In this document: positions 1 through 7,974 of the stretch, in pieces | Numbering within the stretch: the first letter of the stretch is position 1 | How the letters are laid out: each line of letters begins with the position of its first letter | Assembly (NCBI GenBank): GCA_025055285.1 | Contig: JANWXM010000026.1 | Span: 1-49,708, forward strand | DNA length: 49,708 nucleotides | Origin: Saprospiraceae bacterium | GTDB taxonomy: Bacteria; Bacteroidota; Bacteroidia; Chitinophagales; Saprospiraceae | Direction: 5' to 3' | Position numbers and translations under genes: made by a program | The notes under the pieces: model-generated | Databases searched by the model: none | What the model saw: only the letters and a program-made list of their open reading frames with translations | Told to the model about the DNA's origin: nothing

Positions 1-87
1 TTTGACGTGTTCGCTAAGTTTCCGAACCTCACCAAAAATCATCCCGAAATCCGAAAGCTGTATAACCTCGGAAAAATTGCAGCATAA
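1..87 (+). CDS. C-terminal end of an unidentified protein
   Basis: An open frame runs from the first base of the window to a TAA at 85-87 and gives the last 28 residues of a protein, ending NLGKIAA. The start and most of the gene lie outside the window. The tail is mixed charged and hydrophobic with no recognisable motif, so I cannot name the family. It reads toward the carbonic anhydrase homologue 72 nt downstream on the same strand. Confidence 0.5.
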   Translation, partial: FDVFAKFPNLTKNHPEIRKLYNLGKIAA

Positions 88-159
88 TTCTTTACGAACT
101 ATTGATTGTAAATTATAAATAAACAAATATCTATCGGCTCAAACACATCATCCGACGCT

Positions 160-687
160 ATGGCCCTCATCTTGCCCTGTCGCGGCTTCAAGCCTCAATT
201 CGGTCAAAATTGTTTTTTGGCTGAAAATGCGACCATTGTTGGCGATGTTATAATGGGTAACGACTGCTCGGTATGGTTTCAGGCGGTCGTTCGCGGCGAC
301 GTAAATTTCATTCGCATTGGCAACAAAGTCAACATTCAAGACGGCGCTATTATTCACGGTACCTACCAGAAATGCGGTACGACCATTGGAAATAATGTCA
401 GCATCGGCCACCGCGCTATAGTACATGGTTGTACTTTGCACGATAACGTTCTCGTCGGCATGGGCGCCATCATCATGGACCTAGCAGTTGTCGAAGAGAA
501 TTGCCTCATTGCTGCCGGAGCCGTCGTACTGGAGAATACAGTGTGCCAGGCCAATGGCGTCTACGCCGGTGTGCCTGCGCGACGAGTAAAAGACCTTACT
601 CCAGAGCTTTTTCAAGGTCAAATTCAGCGCATCGCCAACAACTACGTTTTTTATGCCAGCTGGTTTCAGCAAAATGGAGCGTTCTGA
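160..687 (+). CDS. gamma-carbonic anhydrase family protein (left-handed beta-helix)
   Basis: The 175-residue product has the length and hexapeptide-repeat pattern of the gamma-carbonic anhydrase / YrdA-PaaY family, cytoplasmic trimers built from a left-handed beta-helix with a metal at each subunit interface. The three metal-binding histidines are present with family spacing: H66 (IIHG), H84 and H89 (SIGHRAIVHG). R45 and D47 (VVRGD) and Q60 (NIQDG) match the conserved active-site and trimer-contact residues. Whether it hydrates CO2 or belongs to the acyltransferase-like branch cannot be told from sequence; many bacterial members have no demonstrated activity. No TAnnTTTG promoter is visible upstream. 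The gene is convergent with the Crp-type regulator and a hairpin lies between them. Confidence 0.9.
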   Translation: MALILPCRGFKPQFGQNCFLAENATIVGDVIMGNDCSVWFQAVVRGDVNFIRIGNKVNIQDGAIIHGTYQKCGTTIGNNVSIGHRAIVHGCTLHDNVLVGMGAIIMDLAVVEENCLIAAGAVVLENTVCQANGVYAGVPARRVKDLTPELFQGQIQRIANNYVFYASWFQQNGAF

Positions 688-856
688 GTGTCGCCCATTT
701 TCAATGTTGGCATCTTTTTTCAAAGTTACTCAACAACAGGAGGCATTTGGCACAGATCGCCGATTGCATATTGCCAATCCCGAATGCTGAACACGGCGAA
801 CTTGCTTTTCTTTTCCCAATGCTGTTCTAGAAAACAAAACCGCAGAGTAAATGAAG

Positions 857-895
857 CGAGGGCCTCTCTTACCTTGAGAAGCCCTCGTATTTTAG
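857..895 (+). terminator. hairpin terminator in the convergent gap
   Basis: Arms CGAGGGC-TCTC (857-868) and GAGA-GCCCTCG (876-887) pair, with one C-A mismatch and a 7-nt loop, and are followed by TATTTT. It lies between the plus-strand carbonic anhydrase homologue and the minus-strand Crp-type gene, and the T-rich side serves the former. Confidence 0.6.
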
Positions 896-925
896 CTTAT
901 CTGTTTGGGTTACCGTCTCTGACGG

Positions 926-1606
926 TCAGGCTAATTTACTGACATCACGAAAGAGGATCGTGTGTCGGTCAAAATGGATAAGGTTGCATTTGCGCAGTTG
1001 AGCAAGCACAGCGGTCACTGTTTGACGGCTTGTACCGGTAATACTGGCAATCTCGTGCTGTGGGAAAAAGTCGTGCACAACCGTCTCGTAGCCAACACGC
1101 ATGCCTTCTTTCCCTGCAACTTCAATCAAAAAATGAATTACACGCTCTCGGGCATCCCTAGTGAGAAATTGCGCTAGTCGATCTTCCATGCGCCGCAACC
1201 GATTGTTGAGATGCCGCAAACAGCTTAGCATCATTCGCGAATTCCAATGCATCAACTGCATGAAGTCACTACACCGAACCATCAGATACTCTGCGCTGCT
1301 ACTAAGCACCTCGGCAAACTCCGTACGAACGCCTTCTCCCAAAAGAACTGATTCACCAAACACAGCATCCGCACAAAGCAACTCCTTAAAGACTTCTCGA
1401 CGGTCTTCCGAATAAGAGCCGAGCTTAATGCGACCAGAGCGCAAGAAGTATACGTGCTCGGCCAAACTGCCTACCTCGTAGATAAATTGGTGTTTGCGCT
1501 CGATCCCAACCTGTGCCGACTGTGCTAACCGCTCTAGCTCCTCTGCCGTCAGTGCCTGCAACAACGGGATACGCTTCAGAAAAGCTATTTTAGCTTGTGT
1601 ATCCAT
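926..1606 (-). CDS. Crp/Fnr-family transcriptional regulator
   Basis: 226-residue protein with an N-terminal cyclic-nucleotide-binding-type beta-roll (about residues 12-115), a long dimer helix (about 120-150) and a C-terminal winged helix-turn-helix (about 182-210, QHEIASITGTSRQTVTAVL). The start at 1606 (MDTQAK) is chosen over an in-frame upstream start at 1678, because that extension would run through the promoter-like box at 1651-1658. The FGE of the ligand pocket is kept (83-85), but the arginine that follows (R94) is in RTEF rather than the cAMP-type RSA context, and no Fnr-type N-terminal cysteine cluster is present. The effector is therefore probably not classical cAMP and is unlikely to be an iron-sulfur cluster. 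Its regulon is unknown. Confidence 0.88.
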   Translation of the reverse strand: MDTQAKIAFLKRIPLLQALTAEELERLAQSAQVGIERKHQFIYEVGSLAEHVYFLRSGRIKLGSYSEDRREVFKELLCADAVFGESVLLGEGVRTEFAEVLSSSAEYLMVRCSDFMQLMHWNSRMMLSCLRHLNNRLRRMEDRLAQFLTRDARERVIHFLIEVAGKEGMRVGYETVVHDFFPQHEIASITGTSRQTVTAVLAQLRKCNLIHFDRHTILFRDVSKLA

Positions 1607-1650
1607 AGCGGTTCTTTTTTGATTGAAACAAAATCGCAAATTTTCTGACC

Positions 1651-1682
1651 CAAAAGTAGCGCTACCCCAACGGGCCACTCAA
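1651..1682 (-). promoter_or_regulatory. Bacteroidota-type promoter of the Crp-family gene
   Basis: On the minus strand TACTTTTG (1658-1651) matches the -7 consensus TAnnTTTG, and a TTG at 1682-1680 lies 21 nt upstream, inside the usual 17-23 nt range for the phylum. The gene starts 45 nt downstream at 1606. Confidence 0.6.
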
Positions 1683-2080
1683 GCACAAGGAAGGGTATTT
1701 GTCGCCTATTTTTTCGATTTAAAAAATTATAAAAACCTGATAATCAGTATAAAAAATCCTCAAAAATTGATGAGTTTTGAAAAGAATTCTCCTTGCTGTA
1801 TCAATCACTTTTATATCGCGCGAGCTAACTCCATTCAAGGTCATCTTCTCTTCGCTAATGTCCTCCTTTCTTTGGGCCGGCTTGAGGCGCTAGGGCGGTA
1901 CTTCTTTCTCGTTTTGACCGCTAGGGGTGAAAGGAGTCACGGACGAAAAATTTTCACGCCGCTTTGTAGTTCTCGAGCAACAAGGAAGTTATGACGGTCT
2001 GTATTCGAAAACGCCTACTGGCTGATGGGCGGAATATTTATGGATAGCATCTGAGAGGGCAATCGCGGGTTTTCAAGCTA
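1683..2080. other. intergenic, no gene seen
   Basis: About 400 bp between the Crp-type promoter and the terminator at 2081. The part near 1690-1790 is AT-rich. Short open frames exist on both strands, but none has a convincing start, a protein-like composition or a recognisable motif. Confidence 0.5.
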
Positions 2081-2119
2081 TGAAAAGAAAAATCCGGCAA
2101 CGAATCCTCGTTGCCGGAT
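2081..2119 (-). terminator. rho-independent terminator
   Basis: A perfect 12-bp stem (ATCCGGCAACGA, 2092-2103, pairing with 2108-2119) with a 4-nt loop is flanked on the low-coordinate side by GAAAAGAAAAA. On the minus strand this reads as stem followed by TTTTTCTTTTC. It ends minus-strand transcription coming from the DUF2795 gene and possibly queA. Confidence 0.85.
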
Positions 2120-2246
2120 GCGCCCTGGAATGTGCCCGACGTTCTTTGTGATCTTATGACAATACTACGAGGACAATATTAAAGCCTCCAATACACCTCC
2201 CCCTCGGGCGTTTAGCATGCGTTTGCTCCCAAGGGTTATTCCCTGG

Positions 2247-2468
2247 TTAATACTCGTCCTCGTTGAAGAAAAAGTCATCGTGGCGCATGTAGTCTGGCCA
2301 GATGTCTTCGATGCTTTCATAAAGCTCGCCATCGTCTTCAAGCTCGTTGAGGTTTTCAATCACCTCGGGCGGAGCTCCCGACCGTATGGCGTAATCTATG
2401 AGTTCCTCTTTTGTCGCGGGCCAGGGCGCTTCTTCAAGGTGAGAGGCCAATTCAAGCGTCCAGTACAT
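2247..2468 (-). CDS. small acidic DUF2795-family protein
   Basis: A 73-residue, strongly acidic protein with the pattern I know from the short DUF2795 proteins found across Bacteroidota: an opening MYWTLELASHLE, the central block APWPATKEELIDYAIRSGAP, and an acidic end FFFNEDEY. Its function is unknown; the conservation and small size suggest a cytoplasmic accessory or adaptor protein, which is inference. It lies 135 nt downstream of queA on the same strand and has its own -7 box, so it may be transcribed both with queA and alone. The terminator at 2081-2119 follows. Confidence 0.85.
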   Translation of the reverse strand: MYWTLELASHLEEAPWPATKEELIDYAIRSGAPPEVIENLNELEDDGELYESIEDIWPDYMRHDDFFFNEDEY

Positions 2469-2541
2469 AGTTGATTTAGGTTAAATTTTGAATAGAGGAT
2501 TTGACCCTAGATTCGGTAAAAAGGAAATTACGTTTCTATTG

Positions 2542-2549
2542 CAAATTTA
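2542..2549 (-). promoter_or_regulatory. -7 box upstream of the DUF2795 gene
   Basis: TAAATTTG on the minus strand matches TAnnTTTG, 73 nt before the start codon at 2468. No TTG with the expected spacing is visible upstream. Confidence 0.4.
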
Positions 2550-2603
2550 TTGCCTTCAAAACAAGCATGTGCATGCCAAATAGAGGTTCTGATTGCAAAC
2601 GGA

Positions 2604-3668
2604 TTAAAGGATAAGCATGGCATCGCCGTAGCTATAAAAGCGGTATTTTTCTTTCACCGCCTCTCTGTAGGCGTCCATGATAAGCTCTGTGCCTCCAAAG
2701 GCGCAGACCATGATCAATACAGTAGATTTAGGCAAGTGAAAGTTCGTAATCATACAGTTAGCAATGTGGAACTCGTAAGGAGGGTAGATGAATTTGTTCG
2801 TCCACCCTTCCACGGGTTTAAGCAAGTTTTCTGCTGACACTGCCGTCTCAATGGCGCGCATGACAGTCGTGCCTACGGCGCAGACTTTCTTTCCGGCCCG
2901 TTTAGCCGAATTGACAGCATCTGCCGCCTCTTGGGAAATGCGGAAGTACTCAGCTTCCATCTTGTGTTTGGATAGGTCTTCCACTTCTATGGTGCGGAAG
3001 GTGCCTAAACCAATATGGAGAGTAAGCTCTGCAAAGAGAACACCTTTGAGTTCCAGTCGTTTGAGCAATTCGCGCGTGAAATGCAGCCCCGCCGTGGGAG
3101 CAGCCACAGCGCCCTCTTCTTTGGCGTAAACAGTTTGATATCGCTCCTTATCTAACTCTTCAGGCTCCCGATCGATATACGCTGGCAACGGCGTATTGCC
3201 TAAACGTTTGAGCGTGGCCCGGAATTCTTCATCGGTTCCATCGAAGAGGAAGCGAAGCGTGCGCCCCCGCGAAGTAGTATTGTCTACTACCTCAGCTGAC
3301 AGAACATCGTTGCCTTTTTCGTCTTCAAAATACAGTTTATTACCCACTCGAATTTTACGGGCAGGATCCACCAAAACATCCCACAGTCGCGCTTTGGCAT
3401 TCAATTCGCGCAGCAGAAAAACCTCGATGGTCGAACCAGTGCGCTCTTTCTTTCCATACATGCGAGCGGGGAAGACTTTCGTGTTATTAAAGATCATTGC
3501 GTCGCCCTCGTCAAAGTAATCGAGAATGTCGCGAAATACCCTATGTTCAATCTTACCCGTGTCCCGGTGTACTACCATCAACCGGCTTTTATCGCGTTCT
3601 TCAGCAGGGTATTTGGCAATCAGTTCAGCTGGTAAATCGTAATTAAAGTTGCTTAGTTTCGTTCGCAT
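2604..3668 (-). CDS. queA: S-adenosylmethionine:tRNA ribosyltransferase-isomerase
   Basis: 354 residues, full length for QueA. The enzyme moves the ribosyl part of S-adenosylmethionine onto preQ1 at position 34 of tRNAs with GUN anticodons, forming epoxyqueuosine. Family signatures visible include the N-terminal [19 protein letters not shown] block, [14 protein letters not shown], the central APTAGLHFT block and [14 protein letters not shown] near the C-terminus. The start at 3668 gives the normal N-terminus and lies 42 nt from a good promoter. No other queuosine genes are in the window, so the rest of the pathway must lie elsewhere or the precursor is salvaged. It follows typA on the same strand after a 266-nt gap. 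Confidence 0.96.
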   Translation of the reverse strand: MRTKLSNFNYDLPAELIAKYPAEERDKSRLMVVHRDTGKIEHRVFRDILDYFDEGDAMIFNNTKVFPARMYGKKERTGSTIEVFLLRELNAKARLWDVLVDPARKIRVGNKLYFEDEKGNDVLSAEVVDNTTSRGRTLRFLFDGTDEEFRATLKRLGNTPLPAYIDREPEELDKERYQTVYAKEEGAVAAPTAGLHFTRELLKRLELKGVLFAELTLHIGLGTFRTIEVEDLSKHKMEAEYFRISQEAADAVNSAKRAGKKVCAVGTTVMRAIETAVSAENLLKPVEGWTNKFIYPPYEFHIANCMITNFHLPKSTVLIMVCAFGGTELIMDAYREAVKEKYRFYSYGDAMLIL

Positions 3669-3709
3669 AACCCAACGTAAAAAGGGGTGAGAGTGCTACA
3701 AAATGGCCG

Positions 3710-3738
3710 CAAAAGTATATTTTATTTGCAAACGGCAA
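3710..3738 (-). promoter_or_regulatory. promoter of queA
   Basis: TACTTTTG on the minus strand (3717-3710) with a TTG at 3738-3736 leaves an 18-nt gap. This fits the Bacteroidota sigma factor consensus. The queA start is 42 nt downstream. Confidence 0.6.
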
Positions 3739-3934
3739 AGAGGAAAAAAGGTTTAGCCTTTTTTCACGGAGCACTAATAGGTGAAAATATTAAGTGCAAA
3801 TCTGGTGCGAGCAAAGGAGAATATGCCTCTTTTTTGGGAATTTGCTGCGACCGAGGCCAGCACCTCTGCCCTCCTACGACTGCTTAGTTTACAGCGTGAA
3901 GGAGGATAAAATGGTGCATCTCTTTGACCGAGAA

Positions 3935-5746
3935 TTAAGGAGATGCTAAGACCCGCGGTGCCTTTTTGCGCTCGTGCTCTTTGAGGAAAATCTTGCGCAG
4001 GCGTATGCTTTTGGGCGTTACTTCGACATATTCATCTTCTTGGATGTACTCTAGAGCATCCTCGAGAGTAAGGCGCCGAGGAGGCGACAGCGACACTTTA
4101 TCGTCGGAGCCGGACGCGCGCATGTTGGTAAGTTTCTTCGTTTTGGTTACGTTAACGACCAAGTCGTTCGACCGATTGTGTTCGCCAATGACCTGGCCCT
4201 CATAGACCTCTTCGCCGGCCTCAATAAAAAATACGCCGCGGTCTTGAAGGTTGTCTAGAGCATAAGCCACTGCTGTGCCAGTCTCCATAGCAATAAGCGA
4301 GCCGTTTTGCCGTCCTGGTATATCGCCTTTCCACGGTTCGTAGGTTAGGAAACGGTGCGTTACGACAGCTTCGCCCTGGGTAGCCGTGAGCAATTGCGAG
4401 CGCAGGCCGATGATGCCACGCGAAGGTATTTCGAAGCGCAACAAGAAGCGGTCGTTGCGCAGCTCCATGCTTTTGAGCACGCCTTTGCGGCGAGTAACGA
4501 GTTCGATGCACTTTCCGCTGAAGCCCTCCGGCACGTCAATCGTCATTTCCTCGATGGGCTCATGGGTTACGCCATCGACCTCTCGAAGGATGACCGTAGG
4601 TTGTCCAATTTGAAGCTCATAGCCTTCGCGGCGCATGGTCTCGATGAGGATGCTCAAGTGTAGCACGCCGCGGCCGTAGACGATGAACGCGTCGGCACTT
4701 TGAGTTTCCTCCATGCGCATAGCTAGGTTTTTCTCTAATTCGCGCAATAGGCGCTCGCGGATATGGCGGCTGGTCACGTACTTACCTTCGCGCCCGAAGA
4801 AGGGTGAGTCGTTGATGGTGAACAGCATGCTCATCGTCGGCTCGTCCACAGCGATCGGGTCGAGTGCCTCCGGTTTTTCCCAATCAGCGATCGTATCTCC
4901 GATCTCGAAGCCTTCCAAACCAACGACGGCGCAGATGTCGCCCGCCTCGACGACGTCGACTTCTTTTCGGCCCAGGCCGTCGAAGGTGAACAGCTGTTTA
5001 ATGCGGTGTTTTTGTACTGTGCCATCCTTTTTTACCAGCGATACGGGTTGGTTGGCGCTCAGCTGACCGCGCCGTAGGCGTCCGATGGCGATACGGCCTA
5101 CATAGCTGGAATAGTCCAACGACGTGATGAGCATTTGCGTCGTTCCCTCTTCCGTTTGCGGCGCTGGAATGTATCGGATGATGTCGTCGAGCAGCGGCGT
5201 GATGTCGCTAGTGGGCTTCTTCCAGTCGTGGCTCATCCAGCCCTGCTTGGCCGAGCCGAAGATGACGGGAAAGTCTAATTGCTCATCAGTGGCGCCGAGC
5301 GAGAACATTAATTCGAACACCTGTTCGTGCGCCCAGTCAGGGTTGCAATTGGGCTTATCTACCTTGTTGATGACCACCACGACCTTCTTGCCCATCTGTA
5401 GGGCCTTTTGTAAGACAAAGCGCGTCTGGGGCATCGGCCCTTCGAAAGCGTCCACCACCAGCAGCACACCGTCGGCCATGTTGAGCACGCGTTCCACCTC
5501 GCCGCCGAAATCAGCGTGGCCAGGGGTGTCAATAACATTAATTTTAAAACCTTTGTATTGGATAGCGATATTCTTAGCCAGGATGGTGATGCCGCGCTCG
5601 CGTTCCAAGTCATTGTTGTCTAAGAGCAGCTCGCCCGTCAACTCATGGGTCTTTAATACCTGCGCAGCGTGGATCATTTTGTCCACCAAAGTCGTCTTAC
5701 CATGGTCAACGTGAGCGATAATGGCGACGTTTCGAATGTTTTTCAT
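3935..5746 (-). CDS. typA: ribosome-associated GTPase TypA/BipA
   Basis: 603 residues, the usual length for BipA, a translational GTPase that binds the ribosome at the EF-G site and aids 50S assembly and stress or cold growth. The GTPase motifs are intact: G1 AHVDHGKTT near residue 10, the ITILAKN switch region, G3 DTPGHADF near 76 and G4 NKVDKP near 130. EF-G-like beta-barrel and alpha/beta domains follow, then the BipA-specific C-terminal part containing RGVFFIEAGEEVYEGQVIGE. The start MKNIRNVAI is the family N-terminus. A -7 box lies 18 nt upstream, implying a very short leader. Confidence 0.96.
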   Translation of the reverse strand: MKNIRNVAIIAHVDHGKTTLVDKMIHAAQVLKTHELTGELLLDNNDLERERGITILAKNIAIQYKGFKINVIDTPGHADFGGEVERVLNMADGVLLVVDAFEGPMPQTRFVLQKALQMGKKVVVVINKVDKPNCNPDWAHEQVFELMFSLGATDEQLDFPVIFGSAKQGWMSHDWKKPTSDITPLLDDIIRYIPAPQTEEGTTQMLITSLDYSSYVGRIAIGRLRRGQLSANQPVSLVKKDGTVQKHRIKQLFTFDGLGRKEVDVVEAGDICAVVGLEGFEIGDTIADWEKPEALDPIAVDEPTMSMLFTINDSPFFGREGKYVTSRHIRERLLRELEKNLAMRMEETQSADAFIVYGRGVLHLSILIETMRREGYELQIGQPTVILREVDGVTHEPIEEMTIDVPEGFSGKCIELVTRRKGVLKSMELRNDRFLLRFEIPSRGIIGLRSQLLTATQGEAVVTHRFLTYEPWKGDIPGRQNGSLIAMETGTAVAYALDNLQDRGVFFIEAGEEVYEGQVIGEHNRSNDLVVNVTKTKKLTNMRASGSDDKVSLSPPRRLTLEDALEYIQEDEYVEVTPKSIRLRKIFLKEHERKKAPRVLASP

Positions 5747-5763
5747 AAGAAAATAGGAATACG

Positions 5764-5771
5764 CAAAGGTA
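5764..5771 (-). promoter_or_regulatory. -7 box of typA
   Basis: TACCTTTG on the minus strand lies 17 nt before the typA start codon, implying an untranslated leader of about 10 nt. The upstream TTG element is not clear. Confidence 0.5.
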
Positions 5772-6355
5772 CAACGGCTTCTGCAGTGTAAGGGGTGTTT
5801 TTGAAATTTAAATTTGTATAACAGTTTAAATATTTAATGAAAAATTAAAAAAAGCCACCTTCCGAATACTTAGCCAAAGGATATTCTAAGAAAACACTCT
5901 TTGCTTCTAGCAACTAAGTTGTAAAACCGGTGCTTTGCAGTGCTTAGATGAGAGGCTTGTTGGCGTACAAGCTGCCTAGCAGAACCTTTTTCCTCTTGGG
6001 AGAGCTTTCTTTTTGGCGTTCAGCGCTGCGCTTGCGTACTGTTTATCAGTATATTATAAAATATGGGGTGCTCAGAGCTCTGCTTGTTCTGCCCGATGAA
6101 TTTAGCGAGTAAAGGAGGTTTGAATCAATGCCGGCATTTGGCTGCTACTTCAAACATGCGAAAATCGACGTCTTAGGAGACTCTAAAATTCTCCCCCGTA
6201 TCCCCGGCTGTCGAGGTAGCTTTTCAGAAAGATAGCTGAGAGGGAAGCCTTGCTGGCAGGGTTCCACCTATGAATAAACAAGTAGCCTTTCACCATGTCT
6301 ATGCAAGGTTTTTGTGGGAGAAGATCAGCCCACTGCCACAAGGGTTCTCTGTGCC
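5772..6355. other. 584-bp gap upstream of typA
   Basis: The first 100 bp are very AT-rich, as expected upstream of a promoter. The remainder has mixed composition. No tRNA, riboswitch or long coding frame is recognisable; the only candidate is the 35-codon frame listed at 6128-6235. A minus-strand open frame overlapping the SDR gene end shows no family features. Confidence 0.5.
6128..6235 (+). CDS. possible 35-residue small protein with a strong ribosome binding site
   Basis: AAAGGAGG at 6111-6118 stands 9 nt before an ATG at 6128. The frame reads 35 codons to a TAG at 6233-6235, beginning MPAFGCYFKHAKIDVL. A full Shine-Dalgarno is uncommon among the genes of this window, which is why this is listed. 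Against it: no promoter box is seen upstream, there is no known family, and the codons show no clear bias. It could be a leader peptide, a small protein or chance. Confidence 0.2.
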   Translation: MPAFGCYFKHAKIDVLGDSKILPRIPGCRGSFSER

Positions 6356-7066
6356 CTAGGTTTTCAACCGTCCGAAACCGCCGTCTACGCTCCACACCTG
6401 ACCGGTGATAAACTGGGCCGCCTCCGAAAGGAGGAAGCGGGCAGTTTGAGCAATGTCGGCAGGCGTAGCGATGCGCCGCAAAGGATGCCGCTGAGCAGCA
6501 CTTTGGCGCTTTTCGTCGCTGTTGAGTAGGGCTGCGGCTAAGGGTGTTTCAGTCAAAGTAGGTGCTATGGCATTGATGCGCACCGTAGGCGCCCATTCAG
6601 CGGCTAATGCTCGTACGAGGCCCTCTATGGCTCCCTTTGCAGCGGCAATTCCACTGTGAAAGGGCATGCCGGTTTGCACGGCCACAGTACTAAAAAGAAG
6701 CGCACTGCTGCCTGGGCCTGCAGCTTTGAGGTAAGGGAAGACCTGTTGCAGGACGCGGAAAGCTCCTACTACATTGATTTCCAATTCCTTTCGAAAATCA
6801 GCGGCGCTAATTCGGCTAAAGGGTTTTAAGTTGATGCTGCCAGGGCAGTAGATGAGGCCGTGTAAGACCTCTGGCAGGCCTTCTAACTGAAAGTTTTCCT
6901 CGGTGACATCCACCCTTTCCCAATGCGCTGCGGCGGAAAGTTGGGTTGGTGGCCGGCGGCTGTAGGTGAATAAACGAGCACCTTGTTCATCAAGAAGGCG
7001 CGCAATTTCCGCGCCGATGCCTGAAGAAGCCCCAACGATAGCAAAATTTTTTCCCTGAAAACTCAT
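6356..7066 (-). CDS. SDR-family protein lacking the catalytic tyrosine
   Basis: 236-residue Rossmann protein of the short-chain dehydrogenase/reductase superfamily. The nucleotide-binding GASSGIG loop is near the N-terminus, the DVT motif is present, and the C-terminal VDGGFG is typical. The start at 7066 (MSFQGK) is supported by AAGGAGG ending 3 nt before it; an upstream in-frame ATG at 7117 is not. The active site is unusual. Where YxxxK is expected the sequence is I140-A-A-A-K144, the serine position 13 residues before is threonine (T127), and NNAG is replaced by CPGS. I recall a Bacteroidota SDR subgroup with the same FHxxIAAAKGA segment, so this may be a family trait rather than a mutation. 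Substrate unknown. It follows the DUF1573 gene by 72 nt. Confidence 0.88.
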   Translation of the reverse strand: MSFQGKNFAIVGASSGIGAEIARLLDEQGARLFTYSRRPPTQLSAAAHWERVDVTEENFQLEGLPEVLHGLIYCPGSINLKPFSRISAADFRKELEINVVGAFRVLQQVFPYLKAAGPGSSALLFSTVAVQTGMPFHSGIAAAKGAIEGLVRALAAEWAPTVRINAIAPTLTETPLAAALLNSDEKRQSAAQRHPLRRIATPADIAQTARFLLSEAAQFITGQVWSVDGGFGRLKT

Positions 7067-7138
7067 GAACCTCCTTTTTGATAAGCGTCTGAACGGAGCT
7101 TTGGCCAAATGGTTCAAGCATTCTTCACCGAGCGATAT

Positions 7139-7753
7139 TCAATACTCCCAAGGCATTCGAGCCCTCTTGCGCGAAAGCACATGTGCTTTTATGTGTAAAA
7201 TGTTGCGCTTGTTAGGAGCAGAGTTGTCGTAAACGATAAGCACCGGGCGGCTGTGCCCCAATTTGCCGCGGCTATCGAATTGAATACGCAATACAGCGGA
7301 TTCGCCAGGCATGATAGGATAATTAGGCGCGTAAACCACCGTGCAGTCGCAGGTAGTACGCATATTCAATATCCAGTATGGATGCTTTCCTGTATTTACG
7401 ACCCTGAAGGAGTCGATGTGTAGTGTTCCTTCCATTACATCGCCTAGGAAAAGGGTGTCGGGCGACCATGCCACTGTGGTTAGGAGTTCACGTCGAGCTG
7501 ACTCGCGATAGTAGTCAAGCAAGTTGAGCACTTGCTTTTTGCGGTGCTCAGGCAATTGGCGATAGGCATTTTGGAGATCTTCATCCACTTGAGCCCCTAA
7601 CTGATGCAAATAATGGGTTAGTTGTTGCTTTTGGTCGGCAGTTAGCGCCTTTAGCAAAGGACGGATGTCAGCATTTGGTTGAGCTCTGCTGTGCTCGAGC
7701 TTTAGCAGCAGGAAACATGCAAGAAATAACGACAAGAGTGATAGATTACTCAT
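7139..7753 (-). CDS. exported DUF1573-domain protein
   Basis: About 204 residues with an N-terminal signal peptide ending near SRAQ, a helical stretch rich in Q, L and K (about 30-85), and a C-terminal immunoglobulin-like DUF1573 domain. The domain shows WSPDTLFLGDV, FRVVNTG, the cysteine pair TTCDCTV and a closing HIKAHVL strand. DUF1573 proteins are abundant exported proteins in Bacteroidota with no settled function. The start at 7753 is preferred to 7768, because the -7 box at 7777-7784 would leave almost no leader for the latter. Transcription probably continues into the SDR gene. Confidence 0.85.
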   Translation of the reverse strand: MSNLSLLSLFLACFLLLKLEHSRAQPNADIRPLLKALTADQKQQLTHYLHQLGAQVDEDLQNAYRQLPEHRKKQVLNLLDYYRESARRELLTTVAWSPDTLFLGDVMEGTLHIDSFRVVNTGKHPYWILNMRTTCDCTVVYAPNYPIMPGESAVLRIQFDSRGKLGHSRPVLIVYDNSAPNKRNILHIKAHVLSRKRARMPWEY

Positions 7754-7776
7754 ACAGGTATTGTTCAATGAATGGA

Positions 7777-7784
7777 CAAAGGTA
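7777..7784 (-). promoter_or_regulatory. -7 box of the DUF1573-SDR unit
   Basis: TACCTTTG on the minus strand, 23 nt before the ATG at 7753. It lies in the divergent region shared with the subtilisin-like protease. No well-spaced TTG is seen. Confidence 0.5.
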
Positions 7785-7974
7785 GTAGCCGCTGCTTTTC
7801 AGCGATAAATCAAAGGGAAAAACCTGCTTTAAACATTGATAGGGAAAAAACGGGCCATTGGCACTCTGAAAAAGAGCGGTTGGAGTTCGCCATAGGCTCT
7901 CCCGTTAGGATTTTTTGTAAAAAAAAACCGGTGTTTTGCCCCTACTTTCAGAACAATTGATTGTTATGAGGGGC

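Noticed and set aside
501-942. Plus-strand frames at 501-830 and 688-942
   Set aside because: The first is a shadow of the carbonic anhydrase homologue, and the second spans the hairpin terminator at 857-895. Neither resembles a protein.
6236-6290. Short G- and C-rich blocks near 6240-6290 resembling a tRNA arm or riboswitch piece
   Set aside because: No cloverleaf can be drawn around the GTTCCACCT segment, and no known riboswitch core is complete.
6183-6395. 70-codon minus-strand frame overlapping the end of the SDR gene
   Set aside because: It overlaps a well-supported gene in another frame and shows no motif or promoter.
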